The position numbers were made by a program, and so were the translations under genes. A stretch of DNA of 46,288 bases, taken from Candidatus Dadabacteria bacterium. GTDB lineage: Bacteria; Desulfobacterota_D; UBA1144; Nemesobacterales; Nemesobacteraceae. The DNA is taken from assembly GCA_022826905.1 (NCBI GenBank), contig JAJDUA010000003.1, forward strand, positions 1 through 46,288, in the 5' to 3' direction. A model generated the notes under the pieces. The model searched no databases, had not been told where the DNA came from, and saw nothing but the letters and a program-made list of their open reading frames with translations. This document shows, one piece after another, positions 16,399-23,969 of this stretch. Numbering within the stretch: position 1 is the first letter of the stretch; each line of letters starts with the position of its first letter.

Positions 16399-17391
16399 AT
16401 GGCGGATGATCTGGATTCAAAGACTTCCAAGCCGGGAGACACGGCGGAGAGGGTTTCGAGGTATTACGGAACCCTTGGGCAGGGCGATGAAGAGTACGCC
16501 CGGAATGTAACGGCGTTTTACAACCTTATTACCGACTTCTGCGAGCGTGGCTGGGGGAAGTCGATTCACTTTGCGTCGATGAAGGGCGGGGAGTCTTTTG
16601 AGGAAGCCATCGCGCGCCATGAGTACTACCTGGGGGAGAACATCGGCATGAAGCCGGGCATGAAGGTGCTTGATGTCGGATGCGGCGTGGGTGGACCTCA
16701 GCGTTCCCTGGCAAAGAAGTTCGGCGCCTCGATAGTGGGTCTCAACATCAACCAGTATCAGCTCGGGAAATGCTCTGTGTATAACCAAGAGGCCGGTCTG
16801 GAACATCTATGCAGCCTGCTGCACGGCGATTTTCTCAACATTCCGGCGGAAGACGAGAGCTTTGACTCGGCTTACCATATCGAAGCCATATCTCATGCGC
16901 CGGATAAAGCCGCCGCTTTTGCCGAGGTATTCCGCGTATTGCGCCCCGGAGGGATCTTCGTCGGCTATGACTGCTGCATGACCCCGCTCTATGATGCCGG
17001 AAATCCTGAGCAGCGGGAACTCAAAGAAGAAATGATTTACAACAACGCTCTTCCGCAAATACCTTCATTCACTGAACTAACCGACAGCCTGCAGGCAGTC
17101 GGTTTCGAACTTCTCGATACGCATGACCGCGCGTTGGACTCTGACCCCGAGACGCCCTGGTATGGAGCACTTGAGGGAAACAGCCTCAGCATGAGAGGTT
17201 TTCCCAGAACGCCGCTTGGCCGCAAGGTTATCTCGGCGGTTCTGCGCGTCCTTGAAGGTATACGCGTCGCGCCCAGGGGTTCGCACGAGGTGCAGAGAGT
17301 TCTCAACATGGCGGCTGACAGTTTTCTGACCGCGGGACGTCTGGGGATTTTTACGCCCATGTACTACCACAAGGTACGCAAACCAGGTTAA
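16399..17391 (+). CDS. Sterol C-24 methyltransferase-like protein (ERG6 family), copy 2
   Basis: A 330-residue paralogue of the enzyme at 12424, with the same order of motifs: FCERGWGKSIHFA (48-60), LDVGCGVGGP (91-100), EAISHAP (162-168), GYDCCMTPLYD (189-199) and C-terminal GIFTPMYYHKVRKP. The cysteine of the ERG6 EATCHAP motif is replaced by Ser165 here. ATG 16399 is preceded by AAGGAGG at ideal spacing; a longer frame from 16279 is not supported. The gene runs into the LolA-like gene 35 bases downstream. Two SMTs in one locus suggest successive methylations (C-24 methyl, then ethyl), as plants do with SMT1 and SMT2, or different substrates. Inference only. Confidence 0.9.
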   Translation: MADDLDSKTSKPGDTAERVSRYYGTLGQGDEEYARNVTAFYNLITDFCERGWGKSIHFASMKGGESFEEAIARHEYYLGENIGMKPGMKVLDVGCGVGGPQRSLAKKFGASIVGLNINQYQLGKCSVYNQEAGLEHLCSLLHGDFLNIPAEDESFDSAYHIEAISHAPDKAAAFAEVFRVLRPGGIFVGYDCCMTPLYDAGNPEQRELKEEMIYNNALPQIPSFTELTDSLQAVGFELLDTHDRALDSDPETPWYGALEGNSLSMRGFPRTPLGRKVISAVLRVLEGIRVAPRGSHEVQRVLNMAADSFLTAGRLGIFTPMYYHKVRKPG

Positions 17392-17426
17392 TACGGTAAT
17401 CGGATTCCGAACAAAAGGAGGATCAA

Positions 17427-18248
17427 GTGAATTATTTCTCATTTCAGCGCACAGTGCTTGCGGTGCTTGGAAGTTTTCTCGCAATCTGTTTCTTTCCGGT
17501 TCAGTCGCATTCCGACCTATTGGAGGGTTCCGCCGAGGAAGCGGGTCTCAGGATAGCGACCGAATCTCGTGAGCGTCAGAAGGGTTTCGGCAATTTTACC
17601 GCGAACCTGACTATGACTCTGCGTAACAAGCAGGGCAAGGAAACCCTGCGTTCACTCCGCCTCAAGGTTATTGAAGTCCAGGGGGAAGGTGATCGGACCC
17701 TGTTTGTGTTTGACCACCCTCGGGACGTCAAGGGAACCGCTTTTCTTGTTCACGCCCGCAAGGACGGTCCGGACCAGCAGTGGCTCTATCTTCCGGCCCT
17801 TAAACGGGTGAAAAGTATAAGTTCCTCGAAACAGTCCGGCTCTTTTATGGGCAGCGAATTTTCCTACGAGGACATGGGAGCAGTCGAGATCGAGAAATTC
17901 ACTCACCGGTTTATTCGCAAAGAACCCTGCGGCGATCTTGAGTGCCTTGTTCTTGAACGCACCCCGAAAAGCGAGGATTCCGGATACTCCCGCCAGCTGG
18001 TCTGGTTTGACCGTGAGGAGCTTCGGGCAATTCAGATCCAGTACTTTGACCGAAGGGGTGAGCATCTGAAGACGATGGTCGTTGAGGGCTACGCAAAGTA
18101 CCTTGATCGATTCTGGCGGAGCAGCAAGTTGACGATGACAAACCTGCTTACGGGCAAAAGTACCGTGCTTCTGTGGTCAGATTACAAGTTCGGAACTGAC
18201 CTTGACGCCAAGGACTTTACCCGGACAGCACTTAAGCGGATACGGTAG
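17427..18248 (+). CDS. LolA-like periplasmic outer-membrane lipoprotein-sorting protein
   Basis: A 273-residue secreted protein (signal peptide about 1-31, cleavage near SHS-D). The mature part has the unclosed-barrel LolA/LppX-like pattern of the family often annotated as outer membrane lipoprotein-sorting protein: FTANLTMTLRNKQG, FVFDHPRDVKGTAFL, QWLYLPALKRVKSIS, GSFMGSEFSYEDMG. Members carry hydrophobic cargo across the periplasm and are usually next to RND/MMPL exporters. Here the neighbours are sterol methyltransferase copy 2 (35 bases upstream, probably one transcript) and an outer-membrane barrel, so sterol-like lipid is a plausible cargo. The start is GTG 17427 with AAGGAGG 6 bases before it. 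Confidence 0.85.
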   Translation: MNYFSFQRTVLAVLGSFLAICFFPVQSHSDLLEGSAEEAGLRIATESRERQKGFGNFTANLTMTLRNKQGKETLRSLRLKVIEVQGEGDRTLFVFDHPRDVKGTAFLVHARKDGPDQQWLYLPALKRVKSISSSKQSGSFMGSEFSYEDMGAVEIEKFTHRFIRKEPCGDLECLVLERTPKSEDSGYSRQLVWFDREELRAIQIQYFDRRGEHLKTMVVEGYAKYLDRFWRSSKLTMTNLLTGKSTVLLWSDYKFGTDLDAKDFTRTALKRIR

Positions 18249-18297
18249 AGAGAACTTTGGTGATTACATACTTGATTAACCTAGATCAGAGGTAAAC

Positions 18298-18648
18298 ATG
18301 AGCGACTCGAAAATTGAAATCCAAACCGAGCAGATCAAGGGAGTCCTTGTGATAAGCGTGTTCGGCGAGGTTCACGGTCTGGATGTACAGGAATTTCATA
18401 ACAAACTGTTGGATACGGTTACCGGTTTTGACAAAAAGGTGCTTCTCGACCTTGAGAAACTCTCCTACATCAATAGCGCGGGCTTGCGCTCAATACTGAT
18501 TGTCGCAAAGAAACTGCGGGACAGCAGAGCAAGGTTCGCTATATGCTGCCTGTCCGGATCCGTGAAAGGAATCTTTAAGATATCGGCTTTTGACAAGGTC
18601 ATTGACGTGTTCGAGTCTCGTTCTGAAGCCATAGAGGCGATAGAGTGA
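18298..18648 (+). CDS. STAS-domain anti-anti-sigma factor, second copy
   Basis: A 116-residue single STAS domain, clearly paralogous to the protein at 711. Both share the stretch LDLEKLSYI-x-SAGLRSIL and the C-terminal pattern FDKVI-x-V-(F/L)ESRSEAI. The phosphorylatable serine before A-G is kept. The start ATG has AGAGGT 5 bases upstream. It follows the LolA-like gene by about 50 bases and may be co-transcribed with the lipid genes. If it binds the RsbW-like kinase at 4547, the partner-switching module could respond to, or control, the sterol-type locus. No kinase or phosphatase is adjacent on this side. Confidence 0.9.
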   Translation: MSDSKIEIQTEQIKGVLVISVFGEVHGLDVQEFHNKLLDTVTGFDKKVLLDLEKLSYINSAGLRSILIVAKKLRDSRARFAICCLSGSVKGIFKISAFDKVIDVFESRSEAIEAIE

Positions 18649-18758
18649 AGGGACGCAAGCCGAAAACAGTCCCGCTTTAAAAATATACGTTTTTGCCTTT
18701 TGTAGAGTGGTGGTTTAGAATTCCCGGATACAAAAATCTTAAAGGGGAATCGCACACC

Positions 18759-19907
18759 ATGCTCGCCTCGGCTCTTACCCAAGAGCAACTCTTAATTAAA
18801 AATCTCGTCTTGGAGTTTGCCGAAAAAGAAGTCAAACCGATTGCCTCCGAGATTGACAAAACCAGCGCTTTTCCCGCAGAAATCGTGCGAAAACTGTTTA
18901 ACCTTGGCTTTATGGGTCATTTTATTGAGGAACGCTACGGTGGAAGCGGCCTCGATTGTCTCTCATACGCGATAGCCATTGAGGAACTGTCACGGGCCTG
19001 CGCTTCAACCGGAGCGATAGTTATGGCCCATAATTCCCTTGCGTGTGCTCCGATTATTGATTTCGGCACCGAGGAGCAGAAAGAAGAATACCTGCCGAGG
19101 ATGTGCCGGGGCGCCATAGGGTGCTTCGCTCTTAGCGAACCCGAGTCGGGCTCGGATGCGGCAGGCATAAAGACAAGCGCCGTGAGAGAAGGCGGGGTTT
19201 ACATCCTTAACGGAACGAAAAGCTGGGTTACAAACGGTCGCGAGGCGAAAGTCGCCGTGGTTTTCGCGAAGACCGATAAAACGAAACGAAGCAGCGGGGT
19301 CACGGCATTTATCGTCGATCTTGGCGCTCCCGGAATCTCTCTTGGAAAATCGGAAAGCAAGCTCGGAATAAGGGGAACGAGTACCTCCCAGATTGTTTTT
19401 GAGAACTGCGAGGTGCCGGCGAGCCGGGTCCTCGGCAAAGAGGGAGAGGGCTTTAAGGTCGCCATGAAAACGCTTGATGCGGGAAGAATAGGGGTCGCGG
19501 CCCAGGCAGTGGGGATAGCCCAAGCGGTTCTTGACTCCTCAACGCGGTATTCTCAGGAAAGGGAGGCTTTCGGCAAGAAGATCTCGGATTTTCAGGGGAT
19601 ACAGTTCATACTTGCCGACATGGAGACTAGGACCGAGGCCTCGAGGTTGCTTACCTACAAGGCGGCCTTGATGAAGGATCGCGGAGAAAAATACGCCAAG
19701 CACTCCTCCATGGCCAAGCTCTACGCTTCGGAGACCGCGATGTGGGTGGCGACCAAGGGTATTCAGGTGCACGGAGGAAACGGATATACGACCGACTATC
19801 CTGTGGAACGGCATTTCCGCGACGCCAAGATAACGGAGATATATGAAGGAACGTCTGAGATACAGAGGATCATTATCTCCAGGCAGGTTCTTTCCGGGTT
19901 GCTCTAA
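18759..19907 (+). CDS. bcd: Short-chain acyl-CoA dehydrogenase
   Basis: A 382-residue flavoprotein that oxidises acyl-CoA to 2-enoyl-CoA and passes electrons to ETF. Visible signatures: [15 protein letters not shown] for FAD and substrate binding, [41 protein letters not shown], and the C-terminal [10 protein letters not shown] with the catalytic-base Glu position of short-chain enzymes. I start at ATG 18759 with AAAGGGGAA upstream, not at the upstream ATG of the open frame. It heads a cluster with 3-hydroxyacyl-CoA dehydrogenase, crotonase and thiolase. Together they make the full C4 interconversion path between butyryl-CoA and acetyl-CoA. No ETF genes are in the window. The exact chain length is not certain. 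Confidence 0.92.
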   Translation: MLASALTQEQLLIKNLVLEFAEKEVKPIASEIDKTSAFPAEIVRKLFNLGFMGHFIEERYGGSGLDCLSYAIAIEELSRACASTGAIVMAHNSLACAPIIDFGTEEQKEEYLPRMCRGAIGCFALSEPESGSDAAGIKTSAVREGGVYILNGTKSWVTNGREAKVAVVFAKTDKTKRSSGVTAFIVDLGAPGISLGKSESKLGIRGTSTSQIVFENCEVPASRVLGKEGEGFKVAMKTLDAGRIGVAAQAVGIAQAVLDSSTRYSQEREAFGKKISDFQGIQFILADMETRTEASRLLTYKAALMKDRGEKYAKHSSMAKLYASETAMWVATKGIQVHGGNGYTTDYPVERHFRDAKITEIYEGTSEIQRIIISRQVLSGLL

Positions 19908-19955
19908 GGTGTTATAATTCAGGGTTCATAACCAGTTATAAGCCGGGAGAAAAGC

Positions 19956-20822
19956 ATGTCCGAGTCAAACATAAACACTGTAGGTATCGTGGGGGCTGGC
20001 ACTATGGGTTCAGGCATAGCTGAGCTTGTCGCCTCAGCGGGGAAAAACGTCGTTCTTTTGGATATCGAAAAAGATATTGCAGAGGGTGCGGTCGCAAGAA
20101 TAGAAAAAAGTCTCGGCAGACTGGCGCGAAGGGGCAAAATCGACGATGAGCAGGTCACTCTGATCGTCTCGAGGATTCACCCGACCGAAGACTACGGTGA
20201 TTTCCGCGACGCGGATATAGTGATTGAGGCCGCAAGCGAGGATATGGATCTTAAAAAGGCGGTTTTCGCCAAGATCGAGGAGAACACCAGAGAAGACACA
20301 ATTATCGCAACTAACACATCAACCCTCTCGGTTACGGAGCTTGCCATGAACACCTCTAGGCCCGAAAAAGTTGTTGGAATGCACTTTTTTAATCCCGCAC
20401 CGATAATGAAACTGGTTGAAGTGATCAATACTGCCAAAACATCGACTGAGACCCTTGAGCAGACGATGGAATTCGCGAGGAGTCTTGATAAATATCCGAT
20501 TATGGCAAAAGACAGATCTGGATTCGTTGTGAACAGGATTCTGTTGCCGATGATAAACGAAGCAATTTTCATGCTTGATGAAGGCGTCGCCGCGGCGGCG
20601 GAGATCGATAACGCTATGAAACTGGGAGCGAATCATCCCATAGGGCCGCTTGCGCTTGCGGACCTTATAGGACTCGACGTCACCCTGAGCGTACTTGACG
20701 TTCTCTACACAGAATATGGAGACCCGAAGTTCAGACCCGCTCCGCTGCTTAAGGAAACGGTGAGGGCAGGAAATCTGGGCAGAAAGACGGGAAAAGGCTT
20801 TTTTGAATATGGCAGAAAATAA
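19956..20822 (+). CDS. hbd: 3-hydroxybutyryl-CoA dehydrogenase
   Basis: A 288-residue dehydrogenase for NAD(P)-linked interconversion of 3-hydroxyacyl-CoA and acetoacyl-CoA. The N-terminal Rossmann motif [18 protein letters not shown] and the family signature [17 protein letters not shown] are both present. The C-terminal domain has [18 protein letters not shown] and [16 protein letters not shown]. Length is standard for the single-function bacterial enzyme. A TGTTATAAT box at 19910-19918, in the gap after the acyl-CoA dehydrogenase, could be a -10 element, but co-transcription is equally likely. The crotonase gene starts 12 bases downstream after AAAGGAGG. Confidence 0.95.
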   Translation: MSESNINTVGIVGAGTMGSGIAELVASAGKNVVLLDIEKDIAEGAVARIEKSLGRLARRGKIDDEQVTLIVSRIHPTEDYGDFRDADIVIEAASEDMDLKKAVFAKIEENTREDTIIATNTSTLSVTELAMNTSRPEKVVGMHFFNPAPIMKLVEVINTAKTSTETLEQTMEFARSLDKYPIMAKDRSGFVVNRILLPMINEAIFMLDEGVAAAAEIDNAMKLGANHPIGPLALADLIGLDVTLSVLDVLYTEYGDPKFRPAPLLKETVRAGNLGRKTGKGFFEYGRK

Positions 20823-20833
20823 AGGAGGCATAA

Positions 20834-21616
20834 ATGTACAAGGATCTTCTGTTTGAAAGCACTGATGACGGCGTGGGAGTGTTGACGATTAACAAAGAGA
20901 GGTCTATGAATGTCCTCAATGGCGAAACCATACGACAGCTCAAAGACTTTGTGACCGAAAAGCTGCCGGCTGAGAATATTAAGGTGCTGGTTCTGACCGG
21001 GGCCGGAGGAAAGGCTTTTGTGGCCGGGGCCGACGTAAGACAGATGAGTCAGATGACAACGGACGACTTCAAGGATTACTGTGCCTTGGGAAGAGGGGCT
21101 TTTGACTATCTGGAGCAGGCATCTTTTCCGGTTATAGCCGCGATAAACGGATATGCCCTGGGAGGAGGGCTTGAGCTTGCGCTTGCATGCGATATAAGAG
21201 TCGCCTCCGAGAATGCCCGAGTGGGTTTTCCCGAAACCAAGCTCGGTCTCTTTCCCTGCTGGGGAGGAACCCAGAGATCAACCAAGCTTATAGGACCTGG
21301 AAAGACCAAGAAACTGATCTTTACCGGGGAGATGGTCACCGCTTCTGAAGCGCTTGCCCTCGGACTTGTGGATAAGGTGGTAGAGAAGGAAGAACTTATG
21401 GATGAGGTTATGAAAATAGCTCAGCAGATCGCGCGCAACAGTCCGCTTGCCGTCAGTTATGCCAAAAAAGCGATAAATCAAGGGTCCGAGACGGGACTTT
21501 CCGAAGGACTTGCGTACGAAATGGAAACGGGGTTTCAGTGCTTTGATTCCTATGACAGGGTTGAGGGAATGAGTGCGTTTGTTGAGAAGAGGACGGCTGA
21601 GTTCAAAGGAGAGTAG
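20834..21616 (+). CDS. crt: Enoyl-CoA hydratase (crotonase)
   Basis: A 260-residue crotonase-fold enzyme that hydrates 2-enoyl-CoA to 3-hydroxyacyl-CoA. The oxyanion-hole segments GADVRQM and INGYALGGGLELALACD are present. The catalytic-glutamate helices include PETKLGLFPCWGGTQR; the Cys-Trp in place of the common Gly-Phe is a small oddity. The start ATG has AAAGGAGG 6 bases upstream, and the gene stops 3 bases before the thiolase ATG, indicating tight coupling. In this operon it links the dehydrogenases on either side in C4 acyl-CoA metabolism. Confidence 0.94.
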   Translation: MYKDLLFESTDDGVGVLTINKERSMNVLNGETIRQLKDFVTEKLPAENIKVLVLTGAGGKAFVAGADVRQMSQMTTDDFKDYCALGRGAFDYLEQASFPVIAAINGYALGGGLELALACDIRVASENARVGFPETKLGLFPCWGGTQRSTKLIGPGKTKKLIFTGEMVTASEALALGLVDKVVEKEELMDEVMKIAQQIARNSPLAVSYAKKAINQGSETGLSEGLAYEMETGFQCFDSYDRVEGMSAFVEKRTAEFKGE

Positions 21617-21618
21617 CA

Positions 21619-22809
21619 ATGGAAAAGGTTGTGCTTTCAGAGCCCCTTAGAACCGCGATAGGGACGTTCGGTGGAATACTTAAGGATATCTCCGCGGTCG
21701 ATCTCGGGACGGCGGTCGTCAAGGAAATTATAAGCAGGACGTCTCTGCCGCCCGAACAGGTGGATGACTGTATAATGGGCAACATACTGGGAGCGGGACA
21801 AGGGCAGAACCCGGCGAGACAGGTATCGATTAATTCCGGGTTAAAGGCCGAAACCCCCGCGATTACCGTTAACAGGGTCTGTGGTTCCGGCCTTCAGTCC
21901 GTCGTAAATGCCGCCCAGGCCATAAAGTCTGGTGACTGCGAGTGTGTTGTGGCAGGAGGGATGGAAAGCATGAGCGTGGCTCCCTTCTATCTTCGGAAAG
22001 CCAGATGGGGATACAAGATGTCAACGCCTTCCGATGAGCTTGTGGACGGAATTCTGTGTGACGGGCTCATGGATGCGTTTAACGATTACCATATGGGCGT
22101 TACGGCGGAGAACCTTGCGGAAAAATATGAAATATCAAGAGAGCGCCAGGACGAGTTTGCTTACTCGAGCCAGATGAAAGCCAAAGCCGCGATGGAGAAC
22201 GGGAAATTCACCTCCCAGATAGTTCCGGTGCCTGTTCCCGGGCGAAGAGGCAGTTCCGTTCAGTTTGATACTGACGAGCACCCGAGGCCGGACGTTACGC
22301 TTGAGAATATCTCGAAATTAAGACCGGTTTTCAAAAAAAACGGCACGGTAACCGCGGCGAACTCATCGGGCATTAACGACGGAGCCGCTGCCTTGATCGT
22401 CACGTCTGAGAGCAAAGCGGAAAAACTGGGCCTGAATCCGCTTGCGTCGATTAAATCCTACGCGATTTCCGGTGTTGACCCTGCAATTATGGGAATCGGA
22501 CCGGTTCCCGCAATGCGCATGGCTCTTGACAAAGCCGGGCTCGGGATCGATGATATCGATCTGATTGAACTAAATGAGGCCTTCGCGGCACAGTCCCTCG
22601 CTGTACTGAGCGATTTTCCCATTGCGGAAGAGAAACTGAACATAAACGGCGGAGCCATAGCGCTCGGGCACCCTGTGGGGGCCACGGGGGCGGTACTGCT
22701 CGTAAAACTTCTTCATGAATTTGAAGATGTCCGCCCAGGCGGATGTGGAATGGTTTCTTTGTGCATGGGAGGCGGCATGGGTATAGCAATGATTGTCGAA
22801 AAAATGTAA
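21619..22809 (+). CDS. thlA: Acetyl-CoA C-acetyltransferase (thiolase)
   Basis: A 396-residue thiolase that condenses two acetyl-CoA or cleaves acetoacetyl-CoA. The nucleophilic cysteine lies in NRVCGSGLQSVVNA, the active-site histidine in GGAIALGHPVGATGA, and the second cysteine in SLCMGGGMGIA. The C-terminal NEAFAAQSLAVL segment is also standard. Length and spacing are normal for the biosynthetic/degradative bacterial enzyme. It is the last gene of the bcd-hbd-crt-thl cluster, with the start 3 bases after the crotonase stop and GGAGAGT upstream. Confidence 0.95.
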   Translation: MEKVVLSEPLRTAIGTFGGILKDISAVDLGTAVVKEIISRTSLPPEQVDDCIMGNILGAGQGQNPARQVSINSGLKAETPAITVNRVCGSGLQSVVNAAQAIKSGDCECVVAGGMESMSVAPFYLRKARWGYKMSTPSDELVDGILCDGLMDAFNDYHMGVTAENLAEKYEISRERQDEFAYSSQMKAKAAMENGKFTSQIVPVPVPGRRGSSVQFDTDEHPRPDVTLENISKLRPVFKKNGTVTAANSSGINDGAAALIVTSESKAEKLGLNPLASIKSYAISGVDPAIMGIGPVPAMRMALDKAGLGIDDIDLIELNEAFAAQSLAVLSDFPIAEEKLNINGGAIALGHPVGATGAVLLVKLLHEFEDVRPGGCGMVSLCMGGGMGIAMIVEKM

Positions 22810-22867
22810 ACTCAGACGTAAACGGCGGCTGTCTGAATGGGCGGATTATCTTAACCAATAGCCCGAT

Positions 22868-23278
22868 ATGAGCGAAAAAACCAAAATAGAGATCATGGAT
22901 GACGGTCCCCTGATTGTAAGCGACCTCAAGTTGCTTGAAGACGGGGAAGGGAACGGACTTGCGATAAAGAAGAAAATCGCTCTTTGCCGCTGCGGGGCTT
23001 CTGAGAACAAGCCGTTTTGTGACGGTTCGCACAAGGGGGTGGGATTTAGGAGCAGTCTTCCTCCTGCCGGGTCTTCTGTTCCCGCCAAGGAAGGGGACGT
23101 AGTTATAAGATCGCTTAAAAACGGCCCTTATGAGGTTTGCGGAGATATTGAACTCTGTGTTGAGGATGATTCGGCGCTCTCGGGAGATGACCCTTACTAT
23201 ATTTGCCGCTGCGGGGCTTCTGAGAACAAGCCGTTTTGCGACGGTTCGCACAAGCGGGTTGGTTTCACTGACAAATAA
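22868..23278 (+). CDS. Tandem CDGSH iron-sulfur domain protein
   Basis: A 136-residue protein with two CDGSH-type [2Fe-2S] sites. Each reads CRCGASENKPFCDGSHK, giving the Cys-x-Cys...Cys...His ligand set (about residues 41-56 and 114-129). The N-terminal part, with IEIMDDGPLIV, fits the bacterial family with a MitoNEET_N-like or DUF1271-like leader. Role: redox or Fe-S transfer protein of the cytoplasm; the partner is unknown. The two sites are almost identical in DNA as well as protein, which is unusual for old duplicated domains. A thioredoxin-like gene follows 27 bases downstream. Confidence 0.9.
   Translation: MSEKTKIEIMDDGPLIVSDLKLLEDGEGNGLAIKKKIALCRCGASENKPFCDGSHKGVGFRSSLPPAGSSVPAKEGDVVIRSLKNGPYEVCGDIELCVEDDSALSGDDPYYICRCGASENKPFCDGSHKRVGFTDK
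22983..23254 (+). repeat. Two 53-nt direct repeats encoding the CDGSH sites
   Basis: Copies lie at 22983-23035 and 23202-23254, in frame and 219 bases apart. They differ at one third-position base (T at 23020, C at 23239). The flanking parts of the two domains are not similar at this level. Confidence 0.85.
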
Positions 23279-23305
23279 CCTAAGAACCAGGAGAAGATAA
23301 AAAAT

Positions 23306-23860
23306 ATGGTTAAGACTCTATCGACGATGATTCCCTTGGGGAGTGAGGCTCCTGACTTTCGGTTGCCGGATGTCGTAAGCGGTGGCGAACTGTCGCTTGG
23401 CGATCTCAGGTCGGATGTTGCCACGGTGCTTATGTTTATATGCAATCACTGTCCTTACGTAAAGCATCTGCAGGATGGACTGGTGGAAGTTGCCGATGAG
23501 TATATTCCCAAGGGAGTTTCCTTCATAGCGATAAATTCAAACGACGTTGATAACTATCCTGATGATTCTCCCGAGAGAATGAAAGAAGTCGCGCAGGAGA
23601 AGGGATACTCATTTCCCTACCTGTTCGATGAGACGCAGGAAGTCGCCAGAGCCTATGATGCCGCCTGCACCCCCGACTTTTTCATTTATGACCGGGATCT
23701 GAAATGCATTTACAGGGGACAGTTTGACGACTCGAGACCCGGAAACGGAAAACCGGTTACAGGAAAGGATATGCGTATGGCACTCGACTCCATTATAGCG
23801 GGCCAGGCGATTGGATGGGAGCAGATTCCGAGCATTGGGTGCAACATAAAATGGAGATAG
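23306..23860 (+). CDS. Thioredoxin-fold (AhpC/TSA-like) protein
   Basis: A 184-residue peroxiredoxin/thioredoxin-fold protein. The segment [17 protein letters not shown] is the usual AhpC/TSA opening. The active-site region is [12 protein letters not shown], a Cys-x-x-Cys variant typical of a widespread but poorly characterised redoxin family. [25 protein letters not shown] matches the cis-Pro side. There is no signal peptide, so it is probably cytoplasmic. A start at the internal ATG (MIPLG, residue 8) is possible. It probably forms a redox pair or transcription unit with the double-CDGSH protein just upstream. Confidence 0.88.
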   Translation: MVKTLSTMIPLGSEAPDFRLPDVVSGGELSLGDLRSDVATVLMFICNHCPYVKHLQDGLVEVADEYIPKGVSFIAINSNDVDNYPDDSPERMKEVAQEKGYSFPYLFDETQEVARAYDAACTPDFFIYDRDLKCIYRGQFDDSRPGNGKPVTGKDMRMALDSIIAGQAIGWEQIPSIGCNIKWR

Positions 23861-23969
23861 TGCGGCTTTCCCTGCCGCGTGGAACCACCCGGAAGAAAAA
23901 AAAGGACCGCCTCGGGTCCCCAATCCGAAACTTCATCCTTTTGTTCTGTGGTTGTTATCGCGCGTAACC

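Noticed and set aside
12424-17391. Methyltransferases as cyclopropane-fatty-acid synthases
   Set aside because: A COG2907 oxidoreductase neighbour suggests it, but the GWGKSIHF, CHAP-type and C-terminal Sterol_MT motifs fit ERG6, and the CFA-synthase C-terminal domain is absent.
18649-18700. GGGAC/GTCCC stem after the second STAS gene as a terminator
   Set aside because: Only a 5-bp stem with a 14-base loop and no proper T run.
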